A stretch of DNA of 64,000 bases from a virus: positions 40,468 to 104,467 of IMG/VR virus record IMGVR_UViG_3300008954_002609. One strand, written 5' to 3'. The number at the start of each line of letters is the position of its first letter. Position 1 is the stretch's first letter. Positions 37,031 to 45,474 of the stretch are shown here, in pieces. Made by a program: the position numbers and the translations under genes. The notes under the pieces were generated by a model. That model searched no databases, was not told where the DNA came from, and saw only the letters and a program-made list of their open reading frames with translations.

Positions 37031-37806
37031 TCTTTTTCCTTTTTCTCTTTTTCTGATTCTAGTGGCTCATCTAATTTCTGTTCTTCTTTTCTTCCCTTTT
37101 CCGATCTCTCTTTTAACTGTTCTTCTGTCAAAGGGACCCCTTCTGGGTCGGTGCTAGGCACCAACTCAACCTCTGATCTCCTATATATCAGAACTGGCTC
37201 ATGACCGGGGTGGACTGCGTCCGTAGCAACCCACTCTGGGTTTGCTTCCAGGAATTCATCAATGGCGGGCTTAACTCCCTTCTTTTCTGGATGCTCCGTG
37301 CCCTCCCTCTTTGTTGCCAGCTCATTATCTTCATAACCTGGTAATTCCGAGAAGTACTCGTCTTTATTCGCCCACCTGTCGGAATAATCATCAAATATTA
37401 TGACTCCGCCAGGTTTAAGGAGCTTTGGAATATATTTAAATTCTTCTGTAACGGTATAATAATTGTGATCCCCGTCCACCAGAATTACGTCAAACATCCC
37501 TGGATACGAGTTTGACTCCATCCACGATGCGAATTCCGGTAAAATATTGAGACTTGAATTTTCGTAAAAAAGAATGACTTGATTCTCCTCATCAACTTCC
37601 TTCTTCATCAATTCAAGATTCACATGCAAATTGTCCTGAAACTTTATATCCACACCTACGATCATGAAGTCTTCATGGTTGTTTATTAAATAACTTGTCA
37701 AGGGGACAAACATTTGACCCTTATCAACGCCCACCTCCATTACGGTTGGTTGTTCCAGGGCGGCTAACTTGCTTTTTATAAAATCATAATATCCCCAATA
37801 AGCCAT
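37027..37806 (-). CDS. Class I SAM-dependent methyltransferase (Methyltransf_24 type)
   Basis: A 259-residue protein. VMEVGVDKGQMFVPL is motif I, VGVDIKF the acidic end of strand 2, FDVILVDGDHNYYTV the post-strand-4 motif, and LLKPGGVIIFDDYSD motif III, exactly the order of the small-molecule/sugar O-methyltransferases found in glycan clusters. The last 60 residues are a highly charged Glu/Lys tail of unknown use. It follows a 62-base gap after the formyltransferase gene, one of the larger gaps in the cluster. Confidence 0.85.
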   Translation of the reverse strand: MAYWGYYDFIKSKLAALEQPTVMEVGVDKGQMFVPLTSYLINNHEDFMIVGVDIKFQDNLHVNLELMKKEVDEENQVILFYENSSLNILPEFASWMESNSYPGMFDVILVDGDHNYYTVTEEFKYIPKLLKPGGVIIFDDYSDRWANKDEYFSELPGYEDNELATKREGTEHPEKKGVKPAIDEFLEANPEWVATDAVHPGHEPVLIYRRSEVELVPSTDPEGVPLTEEQLKERSEKGRKEEQKLDEPLESEKEKKEKE

Positions 37807-37868
37807 ACTAATACCTCTCCTTTTCTAAAATTTCTTGTATATTTGCGCCCACAGCATGAACTATCTTT

Positions 37869-38831
37869 TTATCTTTCAATTAAGCTTTCTCCCACTTTCA
37901 AACTCACCCCTGGTGTGCTTGCCCACTCGTCTGCCCACATCTCGATGCCATCTAGGGAGACTCTTTCCAGCCAAACACACTTAAAGCCTGCAACTTTGAC
38001 CAACACCCCTTTTCCCTTGACCACTGCACATATCAAGCCTGGTGACCCGTGAACCTTACAAATATCTGTAGACGTTTGCCACAGGCTCAGTTTACCAAAC
38101 CTTGTTTCCACAAATGCTCCTGGGTAGGGGTGAGTTAGTGCTCTGACATAGTCGTTTATTTTTGTGGCGGACCATGACAAATCTATTTTACCATCTTCTG
38201 GAGATCTTTTATAGTATCTTGTTGCCAGCGCCTTGTCTTGCGGTAGTTTAATCTCAAGTCTATTGGCTATTTTTGGGATCGCCATCCGGACCATATCTAC
38301 TGCGGTTTGATCTACTTTATGATAAATCGTCCTAATATTGTCTCTTGGTTCGATAACAAAAGATCGGAACTCTAACACTGCGCCAGTATCAGTCTTCTCT
38401 TCCATAATGAATAGACTATTTCCCCAGGGTACCGGGTTACCGTCACTTTCTAATATTTTCCAGTTAAGCACAGCGGCTCCGCGGCCCACTGGAAGAGGGG
38501 ATGGGTGAATACCCAAGCAATATCTTTTTGGTATTTTCAATATATTGGATTTAAATATTTGAGACCAGCCGCACTGTATTATTACATCCGGATTCTGTTG
38601 TCTTATCCACTCTTCTGTCTCTTTATTGTTTATATCTTTTGTGAAAAATGGATCACATATATCTCCCAGACTATCATAGTTTGATTTTGACAACCCCAAG
38701 TCAGGATGAAGGTTGACTGCTCCGACAAAATTTGATTCTTCTTTTGCGCATTGAATAACTTTTCTTGCGAGTGGGGTGCACCCAATGATTAGGGTTCTTA
38801 GGTCTGGGATGTTAGGATTTTTGTTGCCCAT
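37869..38831 (-). CDS. Formyltransferase, Fmt/ArnA-like, with C-terminal domain
   Basis: A 320-residue protein with the formyltransferase fold. HPSPLPVGRG at residues 109-118 and Asp148 in EEKTDTG supply the His and Asp of the catalytic set, but the usual Asn two positions before the His is Gly107, so the classical triad is incomplete. The C-terminal 110 residues look like the OB-type Fmt C domain (DGKIDLSWSATKINDYVRAL is diagnostic for this region). It is distinct from the shorter formyltransferase at 29362-30069. The substrate is probably an amino sugar. The start lies inside the end of the SGNH gene, preceded by AAGGAG. Confidence 0.82.
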   Translation of the reverse strand: MGNKNPNIPDLRTLIIGCTPLARKVIQCAKEESNFVGAVNLHPDLGLSKSNYDSLGDICDPFFTKDINNKETEEWIRQQNPDVIIQCGWSQIFKSNILKIPKRYCLGIHPSPLPVGRGAAVLNWKILESDGNPVPWGNSLFIMEEKTDTGAVLEFRSFVIEPRDNIRTIYHKVDQTAVDMVRMAIPKIANRLEIKLPQDKALATRYYKRSPEDGKIDLSWSATKINDYVRALTHPYPGAFVETRFGKLSLWQTSTDICKVHGSPGLICAVVKGKGVLVKVAGFKCVWLERVSLDGIEMWADEWASTPGVSLKVGESLIER

Positions 38832-39355
38832 CGATTTGCTATCTCCTTATGACCAGCGTTCGTAAAATGAACGCCATCGATATAATGCTCTTCGACTCCG
38901 GACATATCACACATGTCCAGCCCGAGGTCAGCAGATAGCCTCACTATAACATCATTGTATGAATTAATCAAGTGAGAATTTTTATAATATAAGGGAGTCA
39001 TGCCCAACTTCGGAAGAGTCGAGATAATGATGTGCATACCGTGAATCTTGCATATGTCAATTATTTGACGCAAATTGTCTTCATAGATCTCTGGTGGGAT
39101 TGCCTTTTGTGTATCATTTGTGCCAATCATAATAAAAGCAATGTTGGCAACCTTGTGGGCAGAAGCCGCTCTCCAAGTTCTTTTGAGAAGATCAACACTT
39201 GTTTCTCCACTTATTCCGTAATTGTGACAAATGTAGACTTCTCCAGTCTTCTCCTTCATTATCTTTGATAATTCAATAGTGGGAGATCTAGCATATTCGT
39301 CTCTTGCTCCGTATGTGATGGAGTCTCCCAAGCAAACTATTTCATTCCAAATCAT
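38798..39355 (-). CDS. SGNH/GDSL-type hydrolase
   Basis: A 185-residue esterase/lipase-fold protein with block I CLGDSITYG (catalytic Ser12), block II GISGETS, block III MIGTNDTQ (Asn) and block V DGVHFTNAGH (Asp and His). The full catalytic set is therefore present. Cytoplasmic SGNH enzymes in glycan clusters often add or remove O-acetyl groups. There is no signal peptide. The gene precedes the formyltransferase with a 34-base overlap. Confidence 0.88.
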   Translation of the reverse strand: MIWNEIVCLGDSITYGARDEYARSPTIELSKIMKEKTGEVYICHNYGISGETSVDLLKRTWRAASAHKVANIAFIMIGTNDTQKAIPPEIYEDNLRQIIDICKIHGMHIIISTLPKLGMTPLYYKNSHLINSYNDVIVRLSADLGLDMCDMSGVEEHYIDGVHFTNAGHKEIANRWATKILTSQT

Positions 39356-39374
39356 TCAAAAAACCTCCTATAAC

Positions 39375-40235
39375 CTATTTCAAACTACTGATATATTCTA
39401 AAAGCGGAGCAGCCGCTTCTTCTGGGTGTTGCCAATCCCAAGAAAACTTAAATTGCTCATGTGTCTTCCTTATTAAATCTTCGAATTCTTCTTCCTTGTC
39501 TTCAAACTCTTCAACGTAAGCCAGCTTAGTCAGCGGGGTCCACTCCACCAATAATGCATCTATCTTCTTGTAAAACCCCGTCTCAAATAGCTTCGAAATA
39601 ATATCATATTCGGTGCCCTCTATGTCTAGCTTTAAAATCACAAATTCTTTTTTAAGGTCTAGGCTTTCCTTCATCCAGGAAACTAAATCAACCGATTCAA
39701 CGTCAACCGAATCGTACAAGAGATGTTCATTTTTAAAAAATCCGGTGCGTATGAGTTTTCTAAATATCTCTCCGTTGATTGGAGTGAATGCAGAAAGCCT
39801 CTCATCTTCCTTTTCGAGTTCTTCTTGTTCCTCCAGATTCTCATTCATTCTATATTTTAAATCTACATACATCTTCTTTCCTGGATTGTTGGGGTCGGGT
39901 AGACATACTGCGATTTGGCCAAAGAACCCTATTTGCTTTATAATCGATTCTTTAAATCTATGAAGAGAGGACCCAGTTCTTGACCCCCAGTTTTGCAGAT
40001 AAAACTTCTTTTTAGATTTTTCTATATCAACTGCGTTGTTGTGAACCGTTAGCGTTCCTTTTTCAATTAATTCAGAATTTGCTTCTTCTATGGCTTTTGA
40101 AAGTTTCGGATTTGCCTCAAAACAGTCAATCTTCAATTCACATCCTGGTATAGGAGAGAGGTACCTCCAAGCCCATTGGGCTGACTGTCCAATATTTGCG
40201 CCGCAGTCAATAAATCTAATTATTTTCTTTTTCAT
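39375..40235 (-). CDS. FkbM-family methyltransferase
   Basis: A 286-residue protein from ATG 40235, which forms an ATGA overlap with the upstream stop; a GTG at 40274 is an alternative. FIDCGANIGQSAQWAW is the FkbM motif I, DCFEANPK motif II, and FVILKLDIEGTEYDII the family signature with Asp/Glu. ALLVEWTPL follows. FkbM enzymes methylate hydroxyls of sugars and similar molecules. A Glu-rich insertion around residue 150 is unusual. Probably makes an O-methyl sugar in the glycan. Confidence 0.88.
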   Translation of the reverse strand: MKKKIIRFIDCGANIGQSAQWAWRYLSPIPGCELKIDCFEANPKLSKAIEEANSELIEKGTLTVHNNAVDIEKSKKKFYLQNWGSRTGSSLHRFKESIIKQIGFFGQIAVCLPDPNNPGKKMYVDLKYRMNENLEEQEELEKEDERLSAFTPINGEIFRKLIRTGFFKNEHLLYDSVDVESVDLVSWMKESLDLKKEFVILKLDIEGTEYDIISKLFETGFYKKIDALLVEWTPLTKLAYVEEFEDKEEEFEDLIRKTHEQFKFSWDWQHPEEAAAPLLEYISSLK

Positions 40236-41179
40236 AATCTGTAATGTTCTTTCATCCACTGGACCGTTTCCCACACACCCTCTTCCAAGGTGACAGTGTT
40301 CTTGTGGTCCAGATCCATCACAGATTTTGATGCATCTACATGCTTATGTTTTGTTGTTAATATTTCCGAATGTTCTCGGTAATCAACTAGCGAGGGGTCT
40401 GCTTTTGTGTACTTTACTAACGTCTCAGCCAAAAGCTCAATAGTGTGCTCTTGATCTGAAGCTATATTATATGTTTTTCCGTCAATGAAGTTGTCTGCAA
40501 TATTAGCCAATGTTCTTACACTGTCATAGATATATGTGCTAGTCCTAGTATGCCCTTTAAAGACGGTTATGGGCTTTCCGTGCAGAAGATTGTAGGTGAA
40601 CAAGCAGTTTACACTTCGAAAGGGGTGAAACCATTCGCCGGGACCATATGTGTTGAAGAACCTTACCAACACAGTTTCTGTCCCAAAGTGCTCCCTGGAA
40701 TTGTGAACCTGCATCTCGTTAACCCTCTTACTCATCGCATAATCATTCATTTGAATAATAGGGGTCTGACTTAAGACGTCTTCGTACATAACACCCTCAT
40801 AATCACCGTAAACCTCTGATGAAGAACAATGGACAAGCTTAAATTTATGTTTTTCCTGAAGCCTAATAATGTGCTTCATTCCTATAACGTTTGATTTCCA
40901 AACCTTTTCATAGAAGTTTTCGCCATTCCAGCGACCGAATTCCGCTGCACAGTTGTAGACCAGGTCTGGTTTAACGTACTCTATGATCTGTTCTATTTGC
41001 CTAAACTCTCCAATATCACATCGAAAGTAGTTGTCGTCAGCAACTTTACCTAGACCGTGACCATAATTCCTATTAGTATGATAGAGGTCAACACCAAAAA
41101 CTTCATGTCCTCTAATTTTTAATATCTCTTCGAGCTTGCTGCCGATTACTCCCAAGACACCTGTAACTAAAATCTTCAC
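40232..41179 (-). CDS. NAD-dependent sugar epimerase/4,6-dehydratase-like SDR
   Basis: A 315-residue extended SDR. The NAD loop GVLGVIG is at residues 7-13, Asp31 at the end of strand 2 (FGVDLYH), the catalytic Ser in CSSSEVYG, and the YxxxK pair in NDYAMSKRV. VLVRFFNTYGPGEWFHP and HTRTSTYIYDSV are typical of dTDP-glucose 4,6-dehydratase and related epimerases. It would convert a nucleotide sugar in the cytoplasm. Directly adjacent to the carbamoyltransferase stop, so the product may be the sugar that gets carbamoylated. Confidence 0.88.
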   Translation of the reverse strand: MKILVTGVLGVIGSKLEEILKIRGHEVFGVDLYHTNRNYGHGLGKVADDNYFRCDIGEFRQIEQIIEYVKPDLVYNCAAEFGRWNGENFYEKVWKSNVIGMKHIIRLQEKHKFKLVHCSSSEVYGDYEGVMYEDVLSQTPIIQMNDYAMSKRVNEMQVHNSREHFGTETVLVRFFNTYGPGEWFHPFRSVNCLFTYNLLHGKPITVFKGHTRTSTYIYDSVRTLANIADNFIDGKTYNIASDQEHTIELLAETLVKYTKADPSLVDYREHSEILTTKHKHVDASKSVMDLDHKNTVTLEEGVWETVQWMKEHYRL

Positions 41180-42805
41180 TTATTTTCTCCTCTTGACCAA
41201 GAGACCTTGCTCATAAAAATATAAATAATCTATTTCTGTGCCCAAGTAGCAGTTTATAGCGTGCTCTGGGGTTTCGCAAATAGGCTCCCTGTCATTAAAA
41301 CTTGTATTAAGTAGGATTGGAACCCCACTCTTATCATACCATTTTTTGATAAAATTGTAATACCATTTATTATCATTTTCTGTAACGGTCTGAAGTCTTG
41401 CTGATCCGTCGAAATGAACTACAGCTGGGACCTTGTCCCTCTTTTCTTTTTTAAATTTTAATACGAAACTCATGTATGGGCTGTCTTTCTCCTTTTCAAA
41501 CCAGTTAACGGCTTCCTCTCTTAGGATAGATGGTGCAAAAGGGCGGAACCATTGCCTATGCTTGACCTTATCATTGATAATTCCCTTCATGTCTTCGCTT
41601 CTAGGGTCTGCGAGAATACTTCTGTTTCCCAGAGCACGTCGGCCGGATTCGGAGCCTCCCCCAAAGACGGCTACTATTTTTTGATCATCGAGAAGATCCA
41701 CTACGTCCTCATCAGTAACTTTGCTGTACTCTATCTCCTTATTTCTATCCTCTAGTGTCTTCTCGACTAGGTCAGAGTGGTCACAGCCAAGATATGGGGT
41801 GTAATTGTCTTCCCATATTATTCTCGGATTATCAAGTATCTGGTGCCATAAAAACTGTGCAGAACCCAAGGTAAGACCACCATCATGAGGGGTCGGTGTT
41901 ACATAAACGTTTTTATCAGGGAACCAATCCAAAATCTTCCCCATTGCTACAGAGTTCAAAGAGACGCCGCCAGCAAAGCAGATATTCTTATGTTGGGGGT
42001 GCTTCTCCAAGAACATAGTTAACAACTCCCTAAGATATGTTTCAGTTGCCATTTGTAGACCTGCTGCTAGGTCGAATTGTTCCTGCTCTCCCTTTTTCGC
42101 TATATCCGCCCATCGCCATAAGTATGGGTGCCTAGGGTCGGTTCCGACATTAGCACCGCGTGGCTGACCTGGTGGCTTGAATGAAACCGCAGCTGAGTCC
42201 TTCCTGAACATCTTCAAAAAATCTGAAAAATATTTCTTTCCATCTCCCATGCAAGCCATAGCCATAACAGACCCAGCCTGGTGACCTCTTGGCCACCCAG
42301 ACTGCAATCCAAAGACGTACCTTGTTACTCTAGTCCATACACCTCCGATGTTTACGTCAGTAATTGGAAAAGCATGTACTGGTGATATTTTATTATCTTT
42401 TCCCTCCCAGACTGTGAACGCTGTTATGTTACCGCCCTCTGACTCAAAGCCTCCTCCGTCCATTGTAAAAATTAATGCGTCTTCATGATTGCTGGAAAAG
42501 AATGCATTCGCGGCATGTGCCTGGTGGTGACCAATCGCATACATCTGTCCCCCATTTCTCTCAATGATATCCCTTAATTTATTAAGTGAGTCGGGATGAT
42601 CACTTAACTTAGAAAAAGAATAATTGGTCGCAAAGTATTTAATATCTTGATGAGCAAGATATTCATCGAACATAAATTGAACTCCATCTCCTGCTGGCTC
42701 CTTTTCTCTTATATATCTCTCGTATTCTGCATGTACTATCGGTATTCCGTTGTCCAATATACAAAATGAACAATCATGACCTGACCATGCGCTAGCTACT
42801 TTCAT
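41180..42805 (-). CDS. Carbamoyltransferase, NodU/CmcH/TobZ family
   Basis: A 541-residue protein with both family domains. N-terminal Kae1-like: GHDCSFCILDNG, the metal motif HHQAHA (residues 93-98), MDGGG (115-119) and FAGGVSLNS (277-285). C-terminal YrdC-like part: FGGGSESGRRALGNRSILAD (381-400, ATP/carbamoyl site), WFRPFAPSIL, and LNTSFNDREPI. The enzymes carbamoylate sugar hydroxyls (nodulation factors, antibiotics) via carbamoyladenylate. Length is typical. An AGGAG site precedes ATG 42805, which overlaps the upstream stop (ATGA). In the glycan cluster a carbamoylated sugar is expected; DNA base modification is a less likely role. Confidence 0.93.
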   Translation of the reverse strand: MKVASAWSGHDCSFCILDNGIPIVHAEYERYIREKEPAGDGVQFMFDEYLAHQDIKYFATNYSFSKLSDHPDSLNKLRDIIERNGGQMYAIGHHQAHAANAFFSSNHEDALIFTMDGGGFESEGGNITAFTVWEGKDNKISPVHAFPITDVNIGGVWTRVTRYVFGLQSGWPRGHQAGSVMAMACMGDGKKYFSDFLKMFRKDSAAVSFKPPGQPRGANVGTDPRHPYLWRWADIAKKGEQEQFDLAAGLQMATETYLRELLTMFLEKHPQHKNICFAGGVSLNSVAMGKILDWFPDKNVYVTPTPHDGGLTLGSAQFLWHQILDNPRIIWEDNYTPYLGCDHSDLVEKTLEDRNKEIEYSKVTDEDVVDLLDDQKIVAVFGGGSESGRRALGNRSILADPRSEDMKGIINDKVKHRQWFRPFAPSILREEAVNWFEKEKDSPYMSFVLKFKKEKRDKVPAVVHFDGSARLQTVTENDNKWYYNFIKKWYDKSGVPILLNTSFNDREPICETPEHAINCYLGTEIDYLYFYEQGLLVKRRK

Positions 42806-43524
42806 TTAAATACTCCTGCAATTAATATGTCTAAATCCGTACAGTATCTAAAACTGTATTTTTGATTTATAGATTTTAGAGACTCTAATGTCTTTTCAAT
42901 TGTTGGCCAACCTGGGGTGCCCATCATCCTAATATCATCTATTAAGATCATATGATTTTTCTCTTTGTGTTTTCCTATTTCTTCAATTTCCTGAATTAGC
43001 GGGCAATGCCCGTATATTTCAGAGGTGTGCGTGTTCGCTTGTGATTCTGCCGCATCATTAATGCGACCTGAAAAGTGAGCATCCAGAAAGAACACGCACC
43101 TCTTATCAGACTCTGGTCTCTTGTCTATCTCTGAAAGAATTTCCGGCAATATTTCTGGAGATTCTCCGTGAAATAGTTTTACATTTTTTCTTACCGGATG
43201 TTGGGTCCTGATTAAAGAATGTTGAAAGCAACTCTCTTGAGCCTCTATAGACCAATTGTATAAAAAGTTAGGAGACACGGACATTAGGGTCTCTGCCAAA
43301 TAAGTTCCCGTTTCTACAAAAAAACCTATATTTGATATCTCTGGTAAACTAGAAATTAAAAACGCCTTACCATAAACGCAATGCGTGCCACTTCTAGACA
43401 CGTCACTTTCAAAGCCCTTCTTTGTGTCTAAGCGACCATCCTTCATGAAATGATGTTTCATTCTTTCCTGGAAGCCCTCATCGGGGTCATTGTCGATACT
43501 GAAGAATGTTATCTCTTCTTTCAA
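42802..43524 (-). CDS. Methyltransferase-like hypothetical protein
   Basis: A 240-residue protein with FFVETGTYLAETLMSV (SAM-loop-like), IEAQESCF, NVKLFHGESPEILPEIL, CVFFLDAHFSGRIND and MILIDDIRM, which follow the layout of class I methyltransferase-like proteins found near glycosyltransferases. The first 60 residues are charged. The HC and HF-rich segments near residue 150 are not typical. A sugar methyltransferase role is likely but not certain. ATGA overlap couples it to the carbamoyltransferase. Confidence 0.6.
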   Translation of the reverse strand: MKEEITFFSIDNDPDEGFQERMKHHFMKDGRLDTKKGFESDVSRSGTHCVYGKAFLISSLPEISNIGFFVETGTYLAETLMSVSPNFLYNWSIEAQESCFQHSLIRTQHPVRKNVKLFHGESPEILPEILSEIDKRPESDKRCVFFLDAHFSGRINDAAESQANTHTSEIYGHCPLIQEIEEIGKHKEKNHMILIDDIRMMGTPGWPTIEKTLESLKSINQKYSFRYCTDLDILIAGVFK

Positions 43525-43525
43525 C

Positions 43526-44035
43526 CTAATCTCCTTTTATGATTCGGTAAGAATCTGAATCAAAATGCTGAGTCGAAAATTCATACAACTCTGAGTCTTC
43601 TAGGGCTTCCATTTGGTGTCTCAATCCCCTATAAATGTGAAGTGCATCGCCGGGGTTCATGATTGATTCTTCCGCTTTTTCTATATCATCTTCATCCGAA
43701 AGTCTTACTAGTAATTTCCCGGAATGAAGAAAGAAGACCTCATCCTTTAATTTGTGATAATGCCAAGAGCACTTCTTTCCCTTATTGAAGAAGAGCAGCT
43801 TCCCGCAGTACTCTTCTTTGTTCACAATCCACATTTCGTGGCCCCAGCCTTTCCTTATATATTGTGGAAACTGCCAAGTTTTCATAAAGAGCGGCTCCTT
43901 ATGCTCATTCTTTTTAACGTACTTTATCTCATAAAATGTGGGAGCGGGTGCCTCACTCTCCTTGTCTAATGTCCAATGGCGGTCCTTTTTCTTGTCTTCG
44001 CCTTTGTCTTTTTCGCTATTTGAAGAATCTGACAT
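43526..44035 (-). CDS. Cupin-domain sugar isomerase/oxygenase-like protein
   Basis: A 169-residue protein. After a charged N-terminal tail (residues 1-25), KGWGHEMWIVNKEEYCGKLL, SWHYHKLKDEVFFLHSG and DALHIYRGLRHQMEAL form the two cupin motifs, with His residues for a metal. The closing segment YEFSTQHFDSDSYRI is shared with type-II phosphomannose-isomerase-like cupins. Beside the HAD and heptose genes it may act on a sugar phosphate; the reaction is unknown. Confidence 0.75.
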   Translation of the reverse strand: MSDSSNSEKDKGEDKKKDRHWTLDKESEAPAPTFYEIKYVKKNEHKEPLFMKTWQFPQYIRKGWGHEMWIVNKEEYCGKLLFFNKGKKCSWHYHKLKDEVFFLHSGKLLVRLSDEDDIEKAEESIMNPGDALHIYRGLRHQMEALEDSELYEFSTQHFDSDSYRIIKGD

Positions 44036-44333
44036 CTCTTATTCCTTTATCATCCACATAGACATCTCCTGCTGGCTTGCCCAAGAATAAATCATTATAT
44101 TTGACACCCCACTTGTTTAACTGATTCCTTGTTAGGTCATAAAACATTTTATACGATAACATGACGTCATTCTTTGTTCGACCCATACCTCGTGCAGTGT
44201 GAAATATTATTGTATTTCCCGAATCATAAAGCTCATTGATTTTATCTATTCGATCTTGTATCGGGACACTGTTGTTGTAATCGCTGTTCTCGGTATGGCA
44301 AATGGTCTCGTCTATATCAAAAACATAAATCAC
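44016..44333 (-). CDS. HAD-family phosphatase (capsule-type)
   Basis: A 105-residue HAD protein. Motif I is VFDIDETI (nucleophile Asp6 and acid Asp8), motif II IIFHTARG, motif III Lys in FLGKPAGD, and VYVDDKG supplies the last acidic pair. It is very small; such minimal HADs appear in capsule and heptose clusters. Here it lies next to a heptose-7-phosphate kinase, so it could remove the 7-phosphate of heptose 1,7-bisphosphate, the job of GmhB, although GmhB is longer (about 180 residues) and has a zinc loop absent here. Confidence 0.82.
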   Translation of the reverse strand: MIYVFDIDETICHTENSDYNNSVPIQDRIDKINELYDSGNTIIFHTARGMGRTKNDVMLSYKMFYDLTRNQLNKWGVKYNDLFLGKPAGDVYVDDKGIRDVRFFK

Positions 44334-45115
44334 TTAACGTCCTCCAATGATACCACGTAATTGCCAAACTTTTTAACCGAAATTGCAGCACACTTGTTTG
44401 CAAATTCTATTGCGATGGGAAAGGAAAAGAAGGACATGTATGCTGTAACAAATGCTGCCAGGAATGTGTCTCCTGCCCCACAAACATCAAAAACCTTGGC
44501 AGGTTCTGTTTCAAATTCTCGTCCGCGCCAAGATGCGCCGCGAGAACCCAAAGTTACAATCATTTCAGAATTGATAGGTTGCTTTTCTATTTTTGAAAAT
44601 TCTAGTTCGTTTAACTTGATTATACAATCTTCATAACATGATAAATCTGTCTTTTTTGAATCAACAAAGATTACACAATTTTCCCCCCTCAGAGAGTCAA
44701 TGATCTTGTTACAATTCTTATTACAGATGAACCCCTTATCATAATCTGATATTACTACACAATCATACTCAAATCCTGATTTTTTTACCGTTTCTATGAG
44801 GCTCTCGCTCATCGGGGGAAGCCTATTTGCCTCACCTGCATCTACCCTAAGAAGGTGCTGCATTGTCTTTTCATCGACAAACCTCTCCTTTATTATTTCT
44901 TTTGTATTGGTCAGGACTCTCGTATCGTGCCCAAAAGACTCCAGATTCCTCTGAACATTCAATACCATGCCAGGCTTATCCTCAATGCGTGAGGTTTTAA
45001 GCACTGGAACAGGCGCTTCTGGGCTTATCCTGTCGCAAGTTCCATAGTTATACCTGTCTATGCAGGAGTCACCTATTATCAATATCTTGAATGATTTGAG
45101 TTGTTGAATATCCAT
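44330..45115 (-). CDS. Heptose-7-phosphate kinase-like (RfaE domain I, PfkB fold)
   Basis: A 261-residue PfkB-family kinase. ILIIGDSCIDRYNYGTCDRISPEAP (split at residues 12-36) matches the N-terminal half of HldE/RfaE, and VFDVCGAGDTFLAAF is the PfkB signature with the catalytic Asp. The glycine pair of the usual PGGAANVA segment is changed to PGMVLNVQ. It is shorter than the HldE kinase domain (about 315 residues). It phosphorylates heptose 7-phosphate at C1 in ADP-heptose synthesis. The adenylyltransferase gene overlaps its start by 47 bases in another frame; both ends look genuine. Confidence 0.85.
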   Translation of the reverse strand: MDIQQLKSFKILIIGDSCIDRYNYGTCDRISPEAPVPVLKTSRIEDKPGMVLNVQRNLESFGHDTRVLTNTKEIIKERFVDEKTMQHLLRVDAGEANRLPPMSESLIETVKKSGFEYDCVVISDYDKGFICNKNCNKIIDSLRGENCVIFVDSKKTDLSCYEDCIIKLNELEFSKIEKQPINSEMIVTLGSRGASWRGREFETEPAKVFDVCGAGDTFLAAFVTAYMSFFSFPIAIEFANKCAAISVKKFGNYVVSLEDVK

Positions 45116-45467
45116 CTAAATAATTAAAGATTATCACCGAATTACACAAGTCTTTTCCAATTACTTGATCTTCGGTATAGTCTCCACCCTTTACAATAAT
45201 GTCAGGCTTTATTTTTTTTACTAACTCTAGCGGAGTATCTTCGTCAAAAATAATTACTTTATCAACATATCTACATGACTCCAGTAAAAATTTTCTATCT
45301 TTTTGTGAAAAGATTGGTCTTGACGATCCCTTGAGCCTTCTAACGCTAACATCACTGTTCAGTCCGACAATCACCCTTCCATATGCCTTACAAAATTTTA
45401 ATAATTCTATATGACCTCGGTGGACAATATCGAAGCATCCGTTAGTAAAGATTTTCTTTTTAGCCAT
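45069..45467 (-). CDS. Heptose-1-phosphate adenylyltransferase-like (RfaE domain II)
   Basis: A 132-residue nucleotidyltransferase. FTNGCFDIVHRGHIELL contains the GCFDxxHxGH cytidylyltransferase-fold motif (residues 10-19), VGLNSDVSVRRLKG and EDTPLELVKKIKPDIIVKGG match RfaE domain II closely, and GYSTTQII is the family C-terminus. It would join ATP and heptose 1-phosphate to ADP-heptose. In E. coli it is fused behind the kinase; here it is a separate gene and precedes the kinase. Its last 47 bases also encode the start of that kinase. Confidence 0.9.
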   Translation of the reverse strand: MAKKKIFTNGCFDIVHRGHIELLKFCKAYGRVIVGLNSDVSVRRLKGSSRPIFSQKDRKFLLESCRYVDKVIIFDEDTPLELVKKIKPDIIVKGGDYTEDQVIGKDLCNSVIIFNYLDGYSTTQIIQDIDNR

Positions 45468-45474
45468 GAATGCA

